A stretch of DNA of 32,717 bases, from positions 1-32,717 of the forward strand of contig JAHFGE010000005.1 of assembly GCA_023247575.1 (NCBI GenBank), written 5' to 3'. Below, in pieces: positions 23,801-30,996 of the stretch. A program made the translations under genes and the position numbers. The notes below the pieces were generated by a model. That model searched no databases, had not been told where the DNA came from, and saw only the letters and a program-made list of their open reading frames with translations. The DNA is from Candidatus Omnitrophota bacterium (lineage in GTDB: Bacteria; Omnitrophota; Gorgyraeia; Zapsychrales; Fredricksoniimonadaceae). Position 1 is the stretch's first letter. Every line of letters starts with the position of its first letter.

Positions 23801-23818
23801 TGTTTAAGGAATCGAGTC

Positions 23819-24022
23819 ATGAAAGTTGAGGATTTAAGAGAATTTACTGATGATGAATTGGCCAATAAAGAAAAACAGTTGAAAAAAGAACTGTTTGAAC
23901 TTAATAGCCAACGTCAACTTGGCCGGGTGGAAAAACCGGCCAGTTTTTGCAATATCAAAAGAGATATAGCCCGTATTTTAACTGTTTTAAGTGAAAGAAA
24001 AATACATGGGAACAAGAGTTAA
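23819..24022 (+). CDS. rpmC: 50S ribosomal protein L29
   Basis: A small two-helix protein at the tunnel exit near L23, part of the docking surface for targeting factors. The 67 residues fit the family. Signatures are MKVEDLREFTDDEL and KKELFELNSQRQLGRVEKPA, ending with IKRDIARILTVLSERK. TTAAGGA lies about 10 nt before ATG. The last 17 nt overlap the start of rpsQ in another frame. Confidence 0.95.
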   Translation: MKVEDLREFTDDELANKEKQLKKELFELNSQRQLGRVEKPASFCNIKRDIARILTVLSERKIHGNKS

Positions 24023-24275
24023 TCGTCGTCGTTTTTTGACCGCCACGGTTGTTAGCGATAAGATGGATAAAACACGTGTCGTTCAAATCCAGAAGACAAA
24101 CAAACATCCTAAATATGTAAAACCGGTGCGCCGTTTCGTCCGATACAAAGCCCATGATGAGAAGAATGCGGCTAAGATCGGCGATGTTGTTCGTATTATG
24201 GAAACCCGTCCTTTATCTAAAGATAAACGATGGATTATTCAGGAAATACTTGGTTCCACAGCTTTAAGGGCGTAA
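24006..24275 (+). CDS. rpsQ: 30S ribosomal protein S17
   Basis: A primary 16S rRNA-binding OB-fold protein of the 30S body. From the ATG at 24006 it has 89 residues (family 80-90). The conserved part starts at TATVVSDKMDKTRVV; later blocks are KYVKPVRRFVRYKAHDE and IGDVVRIMETRPLSKDKRW. A GTG at 23991 would add MKEKY and a deeper overlap with rpmC without better ribosome-binding support, so 24006 is used. The 17-nt overlap with rpmC suggests coupled translation. Confidence 0.93.
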   Translation: MGTRVNRRRFLTATVVSDKMDKTRVVQIQKTNKHPKYVKPVRRFVRYKAHDEKNAAKIGDVVRIMETRPLSKDKRWIIQEILGSTALRA

Positions 24276-24283
24276 GGATTTGT

Positions 24284-24652
24284 ATGATTCAACTAAAAAC
24301 TGTTTTAGATGTGGCAGATAACACAGGGGCACGTAAAGCTTCTTTAATCGGTGTTTTAAAAAGTAAGGGTAAGCGTTGGGCCCAGATAGGCGATATCGTT
24401 AAGGTCAACATCAAGGAAAGTACACCTGATGCCGCCGTTAAAAAAGGTTCCATGGCCACAGGTATTATCGTGCGTACCAAAAAACCGATTCGTCGCCCGG
24501 ATGGTACGTATGTACGTTTTGATACAAATGCCGTTGTTATTATTGATGAGACGGGTAATCCTAGAGGAACTCGTGTTTTTGGCCCTATAGCCCGAGAACT
24601 TCGAAATATGGAATACATGAAAATAATTTCTTTAGCTCCTGAGGTGGTTTAA
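24284..24652 (+). CDS. rplN: 50S ribosomal protein L14
   Basis: L14 sits at the subunit interface and contacts 16S rRNA; it is the binding site of the silencing factor RsfS. The 122 residues equal the family length. Signatures are MIQLKTVLDVADNTGARK (1-18), KGSMATGIIVRTKKP, RFDTNAVVIID and GTRVFGPIARELR. TAAGGA at 24273-24278 is 5 nt before ATG. It is the first spc-type gene and follows rpsQ by 8 nt. Confidence 0.97.
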   Translation: MIQLKTVLDVADNTGARKASLIGVLKSKGKRWAQIGDIVKVNIKESTPDAAVKKGSMATGIIVRTKKPIRRPDGTYVRFDTNAVVIIDETGNPRGTRVFGPIARELRNMEYMKIISLAPEVV

Positions 24653-24653
24653 C

Positions 24654-24965
24654 ATGTTACGTATAAAAAAAGATGATCAAGTTATGGTTATGGTTGGTAG
24701 AGAAAAAGGAAAAACTGGTAAAGTCGTTCGGGTGTTTCCCGAAGAGAATACCGCCGTTATCGAGAACCTTAATATAGTCAAAAGAGCTGTTAAAAAAAGC
24801 GATACCTTTCCTCAAGGCGGTTTTGTAGAGAAAGAAAAGTCTATCGCCTTAGCTAATTTAATGCTATTGGATAAAAAAGATAATACGCCTACACGTTTTC
24901 AGACTAAAGTTTTAAAAGACGGGGCTAAAGTTCGCATCTCTAAGAAGAACGGTGAAACAATTTAG
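24654..24965 (+). CDS. rplX: 50S ribosomal protein L24
   Basis: One of the first proteins to bind 23S rRNA during assembly; KOW domain near the tunnel exit. The 103 residues fit the family. The N-terminal KOW reads IKKDDQVMVMVGREKGKTGK; later NIVKRAVKKSDTFPQGGFVEKE. The C-terminal half is less conserved and ends with TKVLKDGAKVRISKKNGETI. It starts 1 nt after the rplN stop. Confidence 0.95.
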   Translation: MLRIKKDDQVMVMVGREKGKTGKVVRVFPEENTAVIENLNIVKRAVKKSDTFPQGGFVEKEKSIALANLMLLDKKDNTPTRFQTKVLKDGAKVRISKKNGETI

Positions 24966-24973
24966 GGAATAAT

Positions 24974-25534
24974 ATGGCCGCTCGATTATTAGAAAAATAT
25001 CGTAAAGAAGTCATCCCTCAGATGCAGCAGAAATTCGGTATTAAGAATCCGATGGCTGTCCCACGTTTAGATAAAGTGGTCATCAATATGGGCGTTGGGG
25101 AAGCCATCAGCGATGTAAAAATTTTGGACCATGCCGCGCATGATTTAGCCATGATCACCGGTCAAAAACCAATTACCCGTCGGGCTAAAAAGGCAATTTC
25201 TAATTTTAAATTACGTGAGAATTCACCGATTGGTTGCAAAGCAACATTGCGTCGGGTCCGTATGTATGAGTTCATTGATCGCTTAGTCAATATATCTTTG
25301 CCTCGTATTCGTGACTTTAACGGGACTTCCCGTAAATCTTTCGATCGAGAAGGCAACTACTCTTTAGGCATCTCCGATCAGTCAATTTTTCCAGAAATCG
25401 ATGCTGGCTCCAGAGACCACCGTATGCAAGGGATGGACATCACCTTTGTTTTTAAGGATGGCAATAAAGAGCAGAACCTCGAGGTTTTACGGCTATTAGG
25501 TATGCCGTTTTCCAAAGAACCTACTAAATCTTAA
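24974..25534 (+). CDS. rplE: 50S ribosomal protein L5
   Basis: L5 binds 5S rRNA and bridges to the 30S head. The 186 residues fit the family (179-187). Signatures are LDKVVINMGVGEA, GQKPITRRAKKAISNFKLRE (58-77), LRRVRMYEFIDRLVNISLPR, RDFNGTSRKSFD and the C-terminal LRLLGMPF. It starts 8 nt after rplX and is followed by rpsN after 14 nt. Confidence 0.97.
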   Translation: MAARLLEKYRKEVIPQMQQKFGIKNPMAVPRLDKVVINMGVGEAISDVKILDHAAHDLAMITGQKPITRRAKKAISNFKLRENSPIGCKATLRRVRMYEFIDRLVNISLPRIRDFNGTSRKSFDREGNYSLGISDQSIFPEIDAGSRDHRMQGMDITFVFKDGNKEQNLEVLRLLGMPFSKEPTKS

Positions 25535-25548
25535 AGAAGAAAGAATGT

Positions 25549-25734
25549 ATGGCCAAAAAAGCATTAGTTAACAAAGCACTAGCAGAACCAAAATTTTCAG
25601 TTCGTCAACATAATCGTTGCGGACTTTGCGGCCGTCCCCGCGGCTATCTACGCCGTTTTGGAATTTGCCGTATCTGTTTTAGAGAACTTGCCTGGAAAGG
25701 TGAAATCCCGGGAATTAAGAAAGCGAGCTGGTAA
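25549..25734 (+). CDS. rpsN: 30S ribosomal protein S14, zinc-binding type Z
   Basis: A 30S head protein. The 61 residues are the short type Z form; the zinc-free E. coli form is about 101. Cys24 and Cys27 (CGLC) with Cys40 and Cys43 (CRIC) form the zinc site. The rest reads GRPRGYLRRFGICRICFREL, ending GIKKASW as in the family. With the zinc forms of L33, L36 and S4 in this cluster, it shows zinc-type paralogues throughout. It ends 2 nt before rpsH. Confidence 0.97.
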   Translation: MAKKALVNKALAEPKFSVRQHNRCGLCGRPRGYLRRFGICRICFRELAWKGEIPGIKKASW

Positions 25735-25736
25735 AG

Positions 25737-26132
25737 ATGTCAGTCTCAGATCCCATTGCCGACACATTAACTGTTATTCGTAATGCTTTACATGCACGTA
25801 AGGAAACCGTGGAATTTTCGGCTTCCAAGTTACTCGAGCGCATTTTAGACATTTTTAAAAATGATGGGTATATTGAAGATTTCCGCCTTTTAAAAGATGA
25901 TAAACAGGGTCTACTTAAAGTTTATTTGAAATATGAAAATAATAAACCTGTGATTATGGGTTTAAGGCGCATTTCCCGTCCAGGATTAAGGGTTTACACT
26001 GATAAGATGAAAATTCCACGGGTTCTTAATGGCCTTGGCACAGCAATCCTATCTACCTCTAGAGGGGTTATTACTAACCGTGAGGCCAGAAAGTTAAAGG
26101 TTGGGGGAGAAGTGATTTGTACCATTTGGTAA
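25737..26132 (+). CDS. rpsH: 30S ribosomal protein S8
   Basis: A primary binder of the 16S central domain; in E. coli it represses the spc operon at the rplX-rplE junction. The 131 residues fit the family. Signatures are DPIADTLTVIRNALHARKE (5-23), GLRRISRPGLRVY, LNGLGTAILSTSRGVITNREA and the end GGEVICTIW. It starts 2 nt after rpsN. Whether S8 feedback exists here cannot be judged by eye. Confidence 0.97.
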   Translation: MSVSDPIADTLTVIRNALHARKETVEFSASKLLERILDIFKNDGYIEDFRLLKDDKQGLLKVYLKYENNKPVIMGLRRISRPGLRVYTDKMKIPRVLNGLGTAILSTSRGVITNREARKLKVGGEVICTIW

Positions 26133-26144
26133 GGAAAGAGCTCG

Positions 26145-26684
26145 ATGTCTAGAATTGCTAAAACTCCGGTGTTTGTACCAAAAAATGTAAAGATTGCTTT
26201 CGATGATACCAAAATCAATGTGGAAGGCCCCAAGGGGAAATTGTCTGTGAATTTGCCGGTGGGCATCAAGCTTGAGCAAAAAAATGATCAGCTTTTTGTC
26301 AATCGATTGGATGATACAAAACAATCGAAAGCGAATCATGGCACCACCAAAAGGTTGATAATCCATATGTGCGAGGGAGTTAGTAATGGACATCGCAGAA
26401 GTTTAGAAATTCAAGGTGTAGGTTTTCGTGCGTCTGTTCATGGGCAAAAATTGGTAATGAATCTAGGTTTTTCCCATACGGTGGAATATGAGTTCCCTAA
26501 GGACATTAAAGTGGTTGCTCCTAAACCGACGGAAATTTCAGTTGAGGGTGCTGATAAGATTTTGGTTGGTTTGGTCGCGGCTAAAATTCGTCAATTCAAA
26601 CCGCCAGAACCTTATAAAGGTAAAGGCATTCGTTACGTCGGTGAAATAGTAAAACGCAAGCAAGGTAAGCAAGTAACAAAATGA
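26145..26684 (+). CDS. rplF: 50S ribosomal protein L6
   Basis: L6 lies near the factor-binding site, beside the sarcin-ricin loop. The 179 residues fit the family (about 177). Two related halves are seen: MSRIAKTPVFVPKNVKIAFD and NVEGPKGKLSVNLP, then LEIQGVGFRASVHGQKLVM and the conserved C-terminal FKPPEPYKGKGIRYVGE. Its TGA (26682-26684) lies 2 nt before the GTAGGGGCG palindrome. Confidence 0.96.
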   Translation: MSRIAKTPVFVPKNVKIAFDDTKINVEGPKGKLSVNLPVGIKLEQKNDQLFVNRLDDTKQSKANHGTTKRLIIHMCEGVSNGHRRSLEIQGVGFRASVHGQKLVMNLGFSHTVEYEFPKDIKVVAPKPTEISVEGADKILVGLVAAKIRQFKPPEPYKGKGIRYVGEIVKRKQGKQVTK

Positions 26685-26686
26685 TT

Positions 26687-26713
26687 GTAGGGGCGATTAA
26701 TAATCGCCCCTAC
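26687..26713 (+). repeat. GTAGGGGCG palindrome, copy 2, between rplF and rplR
   Basis: GTAGGGGCGATT (26687-26698), loop AAT, AATCGCCCCTAC (26702-26713): a perfect 12-bp stem. Only TT follows, so termination would be weak. The left edge GTAGGGGCG is shared with 19041-19049, and I know similar GTAGGGGCG...CGCCCCTAC palindromes as dispersed repeats in other bacteria. It enlarges the rplF-rplR gap to 46 nt. Confidence 0.6.
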
Positions 26714-26730
26714 TTAGGGAATTAAGATAT

Positions 26731-27093
26731 ATGTTAGATATTAAAGAACAACAAAGAGTTTTTCGTCATAATCGTATACGTCAAAGAGTGGTTGGGACAT
26801 CCCAACGACCACGTTTATGTGTGCATAAAAGTCTCAATAATTTTCAGGCCCAAATTATTGATGATATCTCTGGCAAAGTCTTGTTAGGTAAATCCACCTT
26901 GGCTAAAAATATCCGCTCTAAAATTAAAACGGGCGGAAATGTCCGTGCGGCAGAAATTTTAGGTGAGGTTTTCGCGGTCGAAGCCATCCAGCAAGGTGTC
27001 AAGAAAGTATGTTTTGACCGAGGCGGTTACTTGTACCATGGACGCATTAAAGCTTTCGTAGAGGCTGCACGCAAAGCCGGATTAAAATTTTAG
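26731..27093 (+). CDS. rplR: 50S ribosomal protein L18
   Basis: L18 binds 5S rRNA with L5 and L25. The 120 residues fit the family (about 117-122). Signatures are RVVGTSQRPRLCVHKSLNNF (residues 20-39), AQIIDDISGKVL, GNVRAAEILGEVFA and the C-terminal FDRGGYLYHGRIKAFVEAAR. AGGGA at 26716-26720 is about 10 nt before ATG. It is followed by a 42-nt gap before rpsE. Confidence 0.96.
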   Translation: MLDIKEQQRVFRHNRIRQRVVGTSQRPRLCVHKSLNNFQAQIIDDISGKVLLGKSTLAKNIRSKIKTGGNVRAAEILGEVFAVEAIQQGVKKVCFDRGGYLYHGRIKAFVEAARKAGLKF

Positions 27094-27124
27094 ACAAACG
27101 AGTCGAAGGACAATTTAAGGAACA

Positions 27125-27139
27125 ATGATTACATTATGA
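27125..27139 (+). other. Possible four-codon leader ORF overlapping the rpsE start
   Basis: ATG ATT ACA TTA TGA; its TGA overlaps the rpsE ATG as ATGA (27136-27139). AAGGA at 27117-27121 is 3 nt from this ATG but 14 nt from the rpsE ATG. This could be a coupling minicistron or chance. Confidence 0.3.
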
Positions 27140-27786
27140 AAGATCCAAAGAAAAGTGAAGAGATTGGTGAACAAATAGTTAAAAGCGTTGCTCAAGCCGA
27201 ACAAATTCTTGAGCAGGAAGAAGCATTAAAAACTGTTGCTCCAGAAGAGCCTCTTGCCGAAGAACAGTCAGCTGCTCCTGTTAAAGGCCGCCGTCGCCCA
27301 GCGAACAAGGAACGCAAAGGTTCATTTAAAAAATCTTCTTTGACTGACAGCGGTATGGTAGAAAAAGTTGTTTCCATTAACCGTGTGTCGAAGACGACTA
27401 AAGGCGGTACCCGTCTAGCGTTCTCAGCTTTAGTGGTGGTAGGAGATGCCAAAGGTAAAGTGGGTTATGCTTTAGGCAAAGCCTCGGAAGTGGCCACGGC
27501 CATCAAAAAAGGCCTTAGTGCCGCTCGCAAGAGTATGATCGTTGTCCATCGTCGGGGGACAACCATTACTCATGAAATTTTGGGCGAATGTGGATCCGCT
27601 AGCGTTCTTTTAAAACCTGCTTCGGAAGGTACCGGTGTTATCGCCTCTGGTGCTGTCAGGGCTGTTTGCGATGGAGCAGGTATTTCTAATATTTTGACAA
27701 AGTGCCATCGTTCTAATAATCCGATTAATGTAGTGAAGGCGACATTCGATGGTTTATCACGATTAAAGGCTCTTAGGGAAAATTAG
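27136..27786 (+). CDS. rpsE: 30S ribosomal protein S5 with an N-terminal extension
   Basis: S5 helps form the mRNA entry channel and affects decoding accuracy. The S5 fold starts near residue 74 (MVEKVVSINRVSKTTKGGTR) and runs to the end, with KGKVGYALGKASEVATAIKK, PASEGTGVIASGAVRAV and NPINVVKATFDGL. The total of 216 residues exceeds the usual 160-175 because of about 70 extra N-terminal residues, acidic up to about 48 and then basic (GRRRPANKERKGSFKK). The C-terminus stops early, about 20 residues short of E. coli. An internal start at Met74 lacks a ribosome-binding site. In other bacteria rpmD (L30) follows; here rplO starts 14 nt on. Confidence 0.94.
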   Translation: MKDPKKSEEIGEQIVKSVAQAEQILEQEEALKTVAPEEPLAEEQSAAPVKGRRRPANKERKGSFKKSSLTDSGMVEKVVSINRVSKTTKGGTRLAFSALVVVGDAKGKVGYALGKASEVATAIKKGLSAARKSMIVVHRRGTTITHEILGECGSASVLLKPASEGTGVIASGAVRAVCDGAGISNILTKCHRSNNPINVVKATFDGLSRLKALREN

Positions 27787-27800
27787 TTTAAGGACACCCT

Positions 27801-28250
27801 ATGCAATTGCATCAGATTAGATCACCTTTTGGTTCTCGTAAACGCAAAAAGATTGTCGGCCGCGGCCGCGGTTCTGGTCACGGTAAGCGTTCTGGTAAAG
27901 GTCAAAAAGGCCAAAACGCTCGCGCTGGCCGTGCGGTCATGGCAGCTTATGAAGGAGGACAAATGCGCCTGTTGCGTCGTCTGCCTAAGGTTGGCTTTCA
28001 TAGCAGGTGGCCTCACGAATACCAAATCGTTAACGTTGAATCGTTGAATCGGTTCAATGATGGAACGACGGTCAATCCCGAGCTACTCAAAACTCAAAAA
28101 TTGATTAAGACGCTTGGTCGTCCAGTCAAGATTTTAAGTGATGGTTCTATAACCAAGAAATTGACGGTGATAGCGCACCGTTTTTCCAAAACAGCACAGG
28201 AAGCAATCACCAAGGCCGGTGGTAAGGTCCAAGTGATTGGCAACGAATGA
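27801..28250 (+). CDS. rplO: 50S ribosomal protein L15
   Basis: A late-assembly 50S protein that contacts many 23S rRNA domains. The 149 residues fit the family (about 145). The basic glycine-rich N-terminus (KKIVGRGRGSGHGKRSGKG) and GQNARAG are typical. Later blocks are YEGGQMRLLRRLPKVGF and the end KAGGKVQVIG. TTTAAGGA lies about 8 nt before the ATG. It directly follows rpsE because rpmD is missing. Its TGA overlaps the secY ATG (28247-28250). Confidence 0.96.
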   Translation: MQLHQIRSPFGSRKRKKIVGRGRGSGHGKRSGKGQKGQNARAGRAVMAAYEGGQMRLLRRLPKVGFHSRWPHEYQIVNVESLNRFNDGTTVNPELLKTQKLIKTLGRPVKILSDGSITKKLTVIAHRFSKTAQEAITKAGGKVQVIGNE

Positions 28251-29605
28251 TCTCACAGTTTGTCAAAGGCTTTGCGAACTGTTTTAGAATTGAGGAATTG
28301 CGTCGTAAGATACTTTTTACGATTGGCATCATTGCGGTTTATCGTATCGGTTGCTATATCCCAACCCCTGGGATTAATGGGGCTGCTTTAAATGAGTTCT
28401 TTCAAAGGATGAACAATACGACCGGTGGTGGTAACGTATTCGGCATCATGAATATGTTTTCCGGAGGAGCTTTGGGGAAAATGACCATTTTTTCTTTAGG
28501 GGTCATGCCCTATATTTCCAGTTCCATTATTATGCAGTTATTGACAGCGGTCGTGCCGATGCTAGAGAAGTTATCTAAAGAAGGCCAGGCGGGATATAAA
28601 AAGATCAATCAATACACCCGTTATGGGACAGTGCTTTTAGGTGCTGTCCAATCTTTTTTTATTGCTCTTTGGCTTGAAAGTCCATCCACTTTTGGCGGTT
28701 TACAAATTGTTAATGAACCTGGTTGGGCCTTTCGTTTGACAACTATGATCACTTTAACCACAGGAACGCTGTTTTTAATGTGGTTGGGTGAACGAATTCA
28801 GGAACGGGGCGTAGGTAATGGGACATCGCTTATTATCACGGCAGGTATCTTAGCGTCAGCACCGACTGCTTTACATTATCTGCGATTGCTTTTATCGCCG
28901 ACAACTGGTGGGGGGCAATTACAACCTATAGCCATTGTCCTGATGGTGTTTTTTTTGATTCTCGTTATCTTTGGTGTTACGCTTATTTCGCAGGGCCAGC
29001 GTCGAATTCCTGTACAGTATGCTCGGCGTACGGTGGGGACTCAAACTTATGGAGGGCAAGGAACGTTTATTCCTTTAAAAGTAGATACAGCAGGTATTAT
29101 TGCCATTATTTTTGCCCAGTCGATCATTTTGTTTCCAGCCACCATTGCGAGTTTTATTCCCACCGGCCATTTGCAGTATTTTGCCAACTGGATTTCGCGC
29201 GGGCATGTGTTCTATTATTTGATTTATGCAGTGTTGATTTTGTTCTTTTGCTACTTTTATACGGCGATTGTATTTAATCCTGTAGACGTGGGGGAAAATT
29301 TGAAGAAGCACGGCGGTTTCGTACCTGGAATTAGGCCAGGCAAAGAGACCGCAGATTATTTGGATTACGTTTTGACCCGGATCACGTTAGTTGGAGCTTT
29401 GTTTATCTGTGTGATTGCGGTTATGCCGGATGCCATCATGGCTTCCTTTAAGGTGCCTTATCTGGTTGCCTCATTTTTTGGCGGTACGGGTGTTCTTATT
29501 ACCGTCGGTGTTATGTTGGATACCATGAAGCAAGTGGAATCTCATCTGCAGATGCATCATTATGAAGGCTTTATGAAAACTGGTCACCTAAGAGGTCGTC
29601 AATGA
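28247..29605 (+). CDS. secY: Preprotein translocase subunit SecY
   Basis: SecY is the protein-conducting channel of the inner membrane. The 452 residues show the usual ten membrane segments, the first at about 24-41 (ILFTIGIIAVYRIGCYIPTP). Family blocks are FSLGVMPYISSSIIMQLL, EGQAGYKKINQYTRYGT, QERGVGNGTSLIITAGI and the cytoplasmic loop QGQRRIPVQYARR. The C-terminal loop GKETADYLDYVLTRITLVGA is where ribosome and SecA contacts occur in the family. It starts by ATGA overlap with rplO and ends by ATGA overlap with adk. SecE is encoded at 4302. Confidence 0.97.
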   Translation: MISQFVKGFANCFRIEELRRKILFTIGIIAVYRIGCYIPTPGINGAALNEFFQRMNNTTGGGNVFGIMNMFSGGALGKMTIFSLGVMPYISSSIIMQLLTAVVPMLEKLSKEGQAGYKKINQYTRYGTVLLGAVQSFFIALWLESPSTFGGLQIVNEPGWAFRLTTMITLTTGTLFLMWLGERIQERGVGNGTSLIITAGILASAPTALHYLRLLLSPTTGGGQLQPIAIVLMVFFLILVIFGVTLISQGQRRIPVQYARRTVGTQTYGGQGTFIPLKVDTAGIIAIIFAQSIILFPATIASFIPTGHLQYFANWISRGHVFYYLIYAVLILFFCYFYTAIVFNPVDVGENLKKHGGFVPGIRPGKETADYLDYVLTRITLVGALFICVIAVMPDAIMASFKVPYLVASFFGGTGVLITVGVMLDTMKQVESHLQMHHYEGFMKTGHLRGRQ

Positions 29606-30282
29606 GGATTGTCCTTTTAGGGCCACCGGGTGCTGGTAAAGGTTCTTTGGCAGCATTGATTAAAGAGAGAACGGGTATTGTACACATTTCCACCGGCGAT
29701 ATGTTACGGGAAGAAATGAAAAAAAGCTCACAGATCGGTCTTCAAATAAAAGCTCTGGTTGCCAAAGGAGCCTTAGTCTCCGATGAGATTGTAACCAGAC
29801 TCGTTGAATACAAAGTTACTCATGACCCACAGATGGCTAAAGGGTATCTGTTTGACGGTTTTCCTCGCACTACCCAGCAAGCTCAAGATTTAGACCGTAT
29901 ATTGGCTAAAGTGGGGAAACCTTTAGATTTTGCTCTTTTTATGGAAACTAATGTAGAAATGATTTTAAGCCGATTAATGGGCCGCTGGGTTTGTCGTCAA
30001 TGCGGAGCACTGTTTCACATTAAAAACAGACCACCTAAGAAACCAGGTGTTTGTGATGTGTGCGGCACAGAATTATATCAACGTAGTGATGACAATAAGG
30101 GAATCATTCGCAAGCGTATACAAGTTTATGAAATCAGTACAAAGCCGATCATTGATTATTACGAGGCGCAAGGTAAGCTAAGGAGAATTAGCGGAGATAA
30201 AGAAACGGTCGACGTGCACGATGATTTGGTAAAAATGATCAATGAAGAATCATATCAGAATCAAAAGTCCTCAGGAAGTTGA
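29602..30282 (+). CDS. adk: Adenylate kinase (long, zinc-lid form)
   Basis: Converts ATP + AMP to 2 ADP, keeping adenylate balance in the cytosol. The 226 residues show the P-loop GPPGAGKGS (7-15; most family members end GKGT, so Ser15 is a mild variant), the AMP-binding DGFPRT (85-90), and a full LID with Cys131, Cys134, Cys151, Cys154 that should bind zinc. It starts by ATGA overlap with secY. The last 41 nt overlap map in another frame, and the tail (about NEESYQNQKSSGS) is not conserved. The order secY-adk-map-infA is classical. Confidence 0.96.
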   Translation: MRIVLLGPPGAGKGSLAALIKERTGIVHISTGDMLREEMKKSSQIGLQIKALVAKGALVSDEIVTRLVEYKVTHDPQMAKGYLFDGFPRTTQQAQDLDRILAKVGKPLDFALFMETNVEMILSRLMGRWVCRQCGALFHIKNRPPKKPGVCDVCGTELYQRSDDNKGIIRKRIQVYEISTKPIIDYYEAQGKLRRISGDKETVDVHDDLVKMINEESYQNQKSSGS

Positions 30283-30994
30283 CATTTTAAGAAAAGCTGG
30301 TAAGATTCTCTCTTTAATTATGGGGCACTTAAAGAGCTCTTTAACAGCAGGAATGACGACGAAAGACATTGAGGCGCAAGCCCAAGTCCTGATGCAAAAA
30401 TATGGGGTCAAAGCAGCCTTTAAAGGTTATCGAGGATTTCCCGGTAGTATTTGTATCTCTGTCAATGAAGGGGTTGTTCATGGGATTCCTGGTCCACGGA
30501 TACTCCGTAAGGGTGATATTGTTAGCATTGATGTTGGCATTATCTGCGATGATTATTATTCTGATACTGCGGTCACAGTTGGCATTGATCCCGTTAATCC
30601 TGAGGTACAGAAACTTTTAGACGTTACCCAAGCTGTTCTTTATAAAGGTATTGAGCAAGCCCGTTGTGGGCGAAATTTGTCGGATATTTCGCATGCCGTG
30701 CAAACCTATGTAGAGTTGCAAGGGTTTTCTGTGGTACGTGATTTTGTAGGGCATGGTATAGGGCGTCAACTGCATGAAGATCCGGAAATTCCCAATTATG
30801 GTCCACCTCATGAGGGACCTATTTTGAAAGAAGGAATGGTTTTGGCTATTGAACCCATGGTTAATATGGGAGGTTGGCGGACGAGAGTTTTAAGTGATGG
30901 GTGGACGGTAGTTACGGAAGATGGAAAACCATCAGCGCACTTTGAGCATTGTATTTTAATTACATCTCATGCAGCAGAGATACTCACGATCTAA
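30242..30994 (+). CDS. map: Methionine aminopeptidase, type I
   Basis: Removes the initiator methionine from new proteins when the second residue is small. The 250 residues are the short bacterial type Ia form. Metal ligands fall at Asp97, Asp108, His171, Glu204 and Glu235, the same numbers as in E. coli, with substrate-binding His80 and His178. The blocks ICISVNEGVVHGIPG, GHGIGRQLHEDP and LAIEPMVNMG are typical. The start at 30242 is 41 nt inside adk. It keeps the usual N-terminus (IKSPQEVDILRKAGKI), so the overlap is genuine. No clear Shine-Dalgarno sequence is seen. infA follows after 2 nt. Confidence 0.96.
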   Translation: MKNHIRIKSPQEVDILRKAGKILSLIMGHLKSSLTAGMTTKDIEAQAQVLMQKYGVKAAFKGYRGFPGSICISVNEGVVHGIPGPRILRKGDIVSIDVGIICDDYYSDTAVTVGIDPVNPEVQKLLDVTQAVLYKGIEQARCGRNLSDISHAVQTYVELQGFSVVRDFVGHGIGRQLHEDPEIPNYGPPHEGPILKEGMVLAIEPMVNMGGWRTRVLSDGWTVVTEDGKPSAHFEHCILITSHAAEILTI

Positions 30995-30996
30995 AT

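Noticed and set aside
27694..27720. TTGACA with AATAAT 15 nt later, before rplO
   Set aside because: The 15-nt spacing is poor and rpsE-rplO are 14 nt apart, so co-transcription is more likely.
27787..27800. Remnant of rpmD
   Set aside because: Fourteen bases are too few for any remnant to be recognised.
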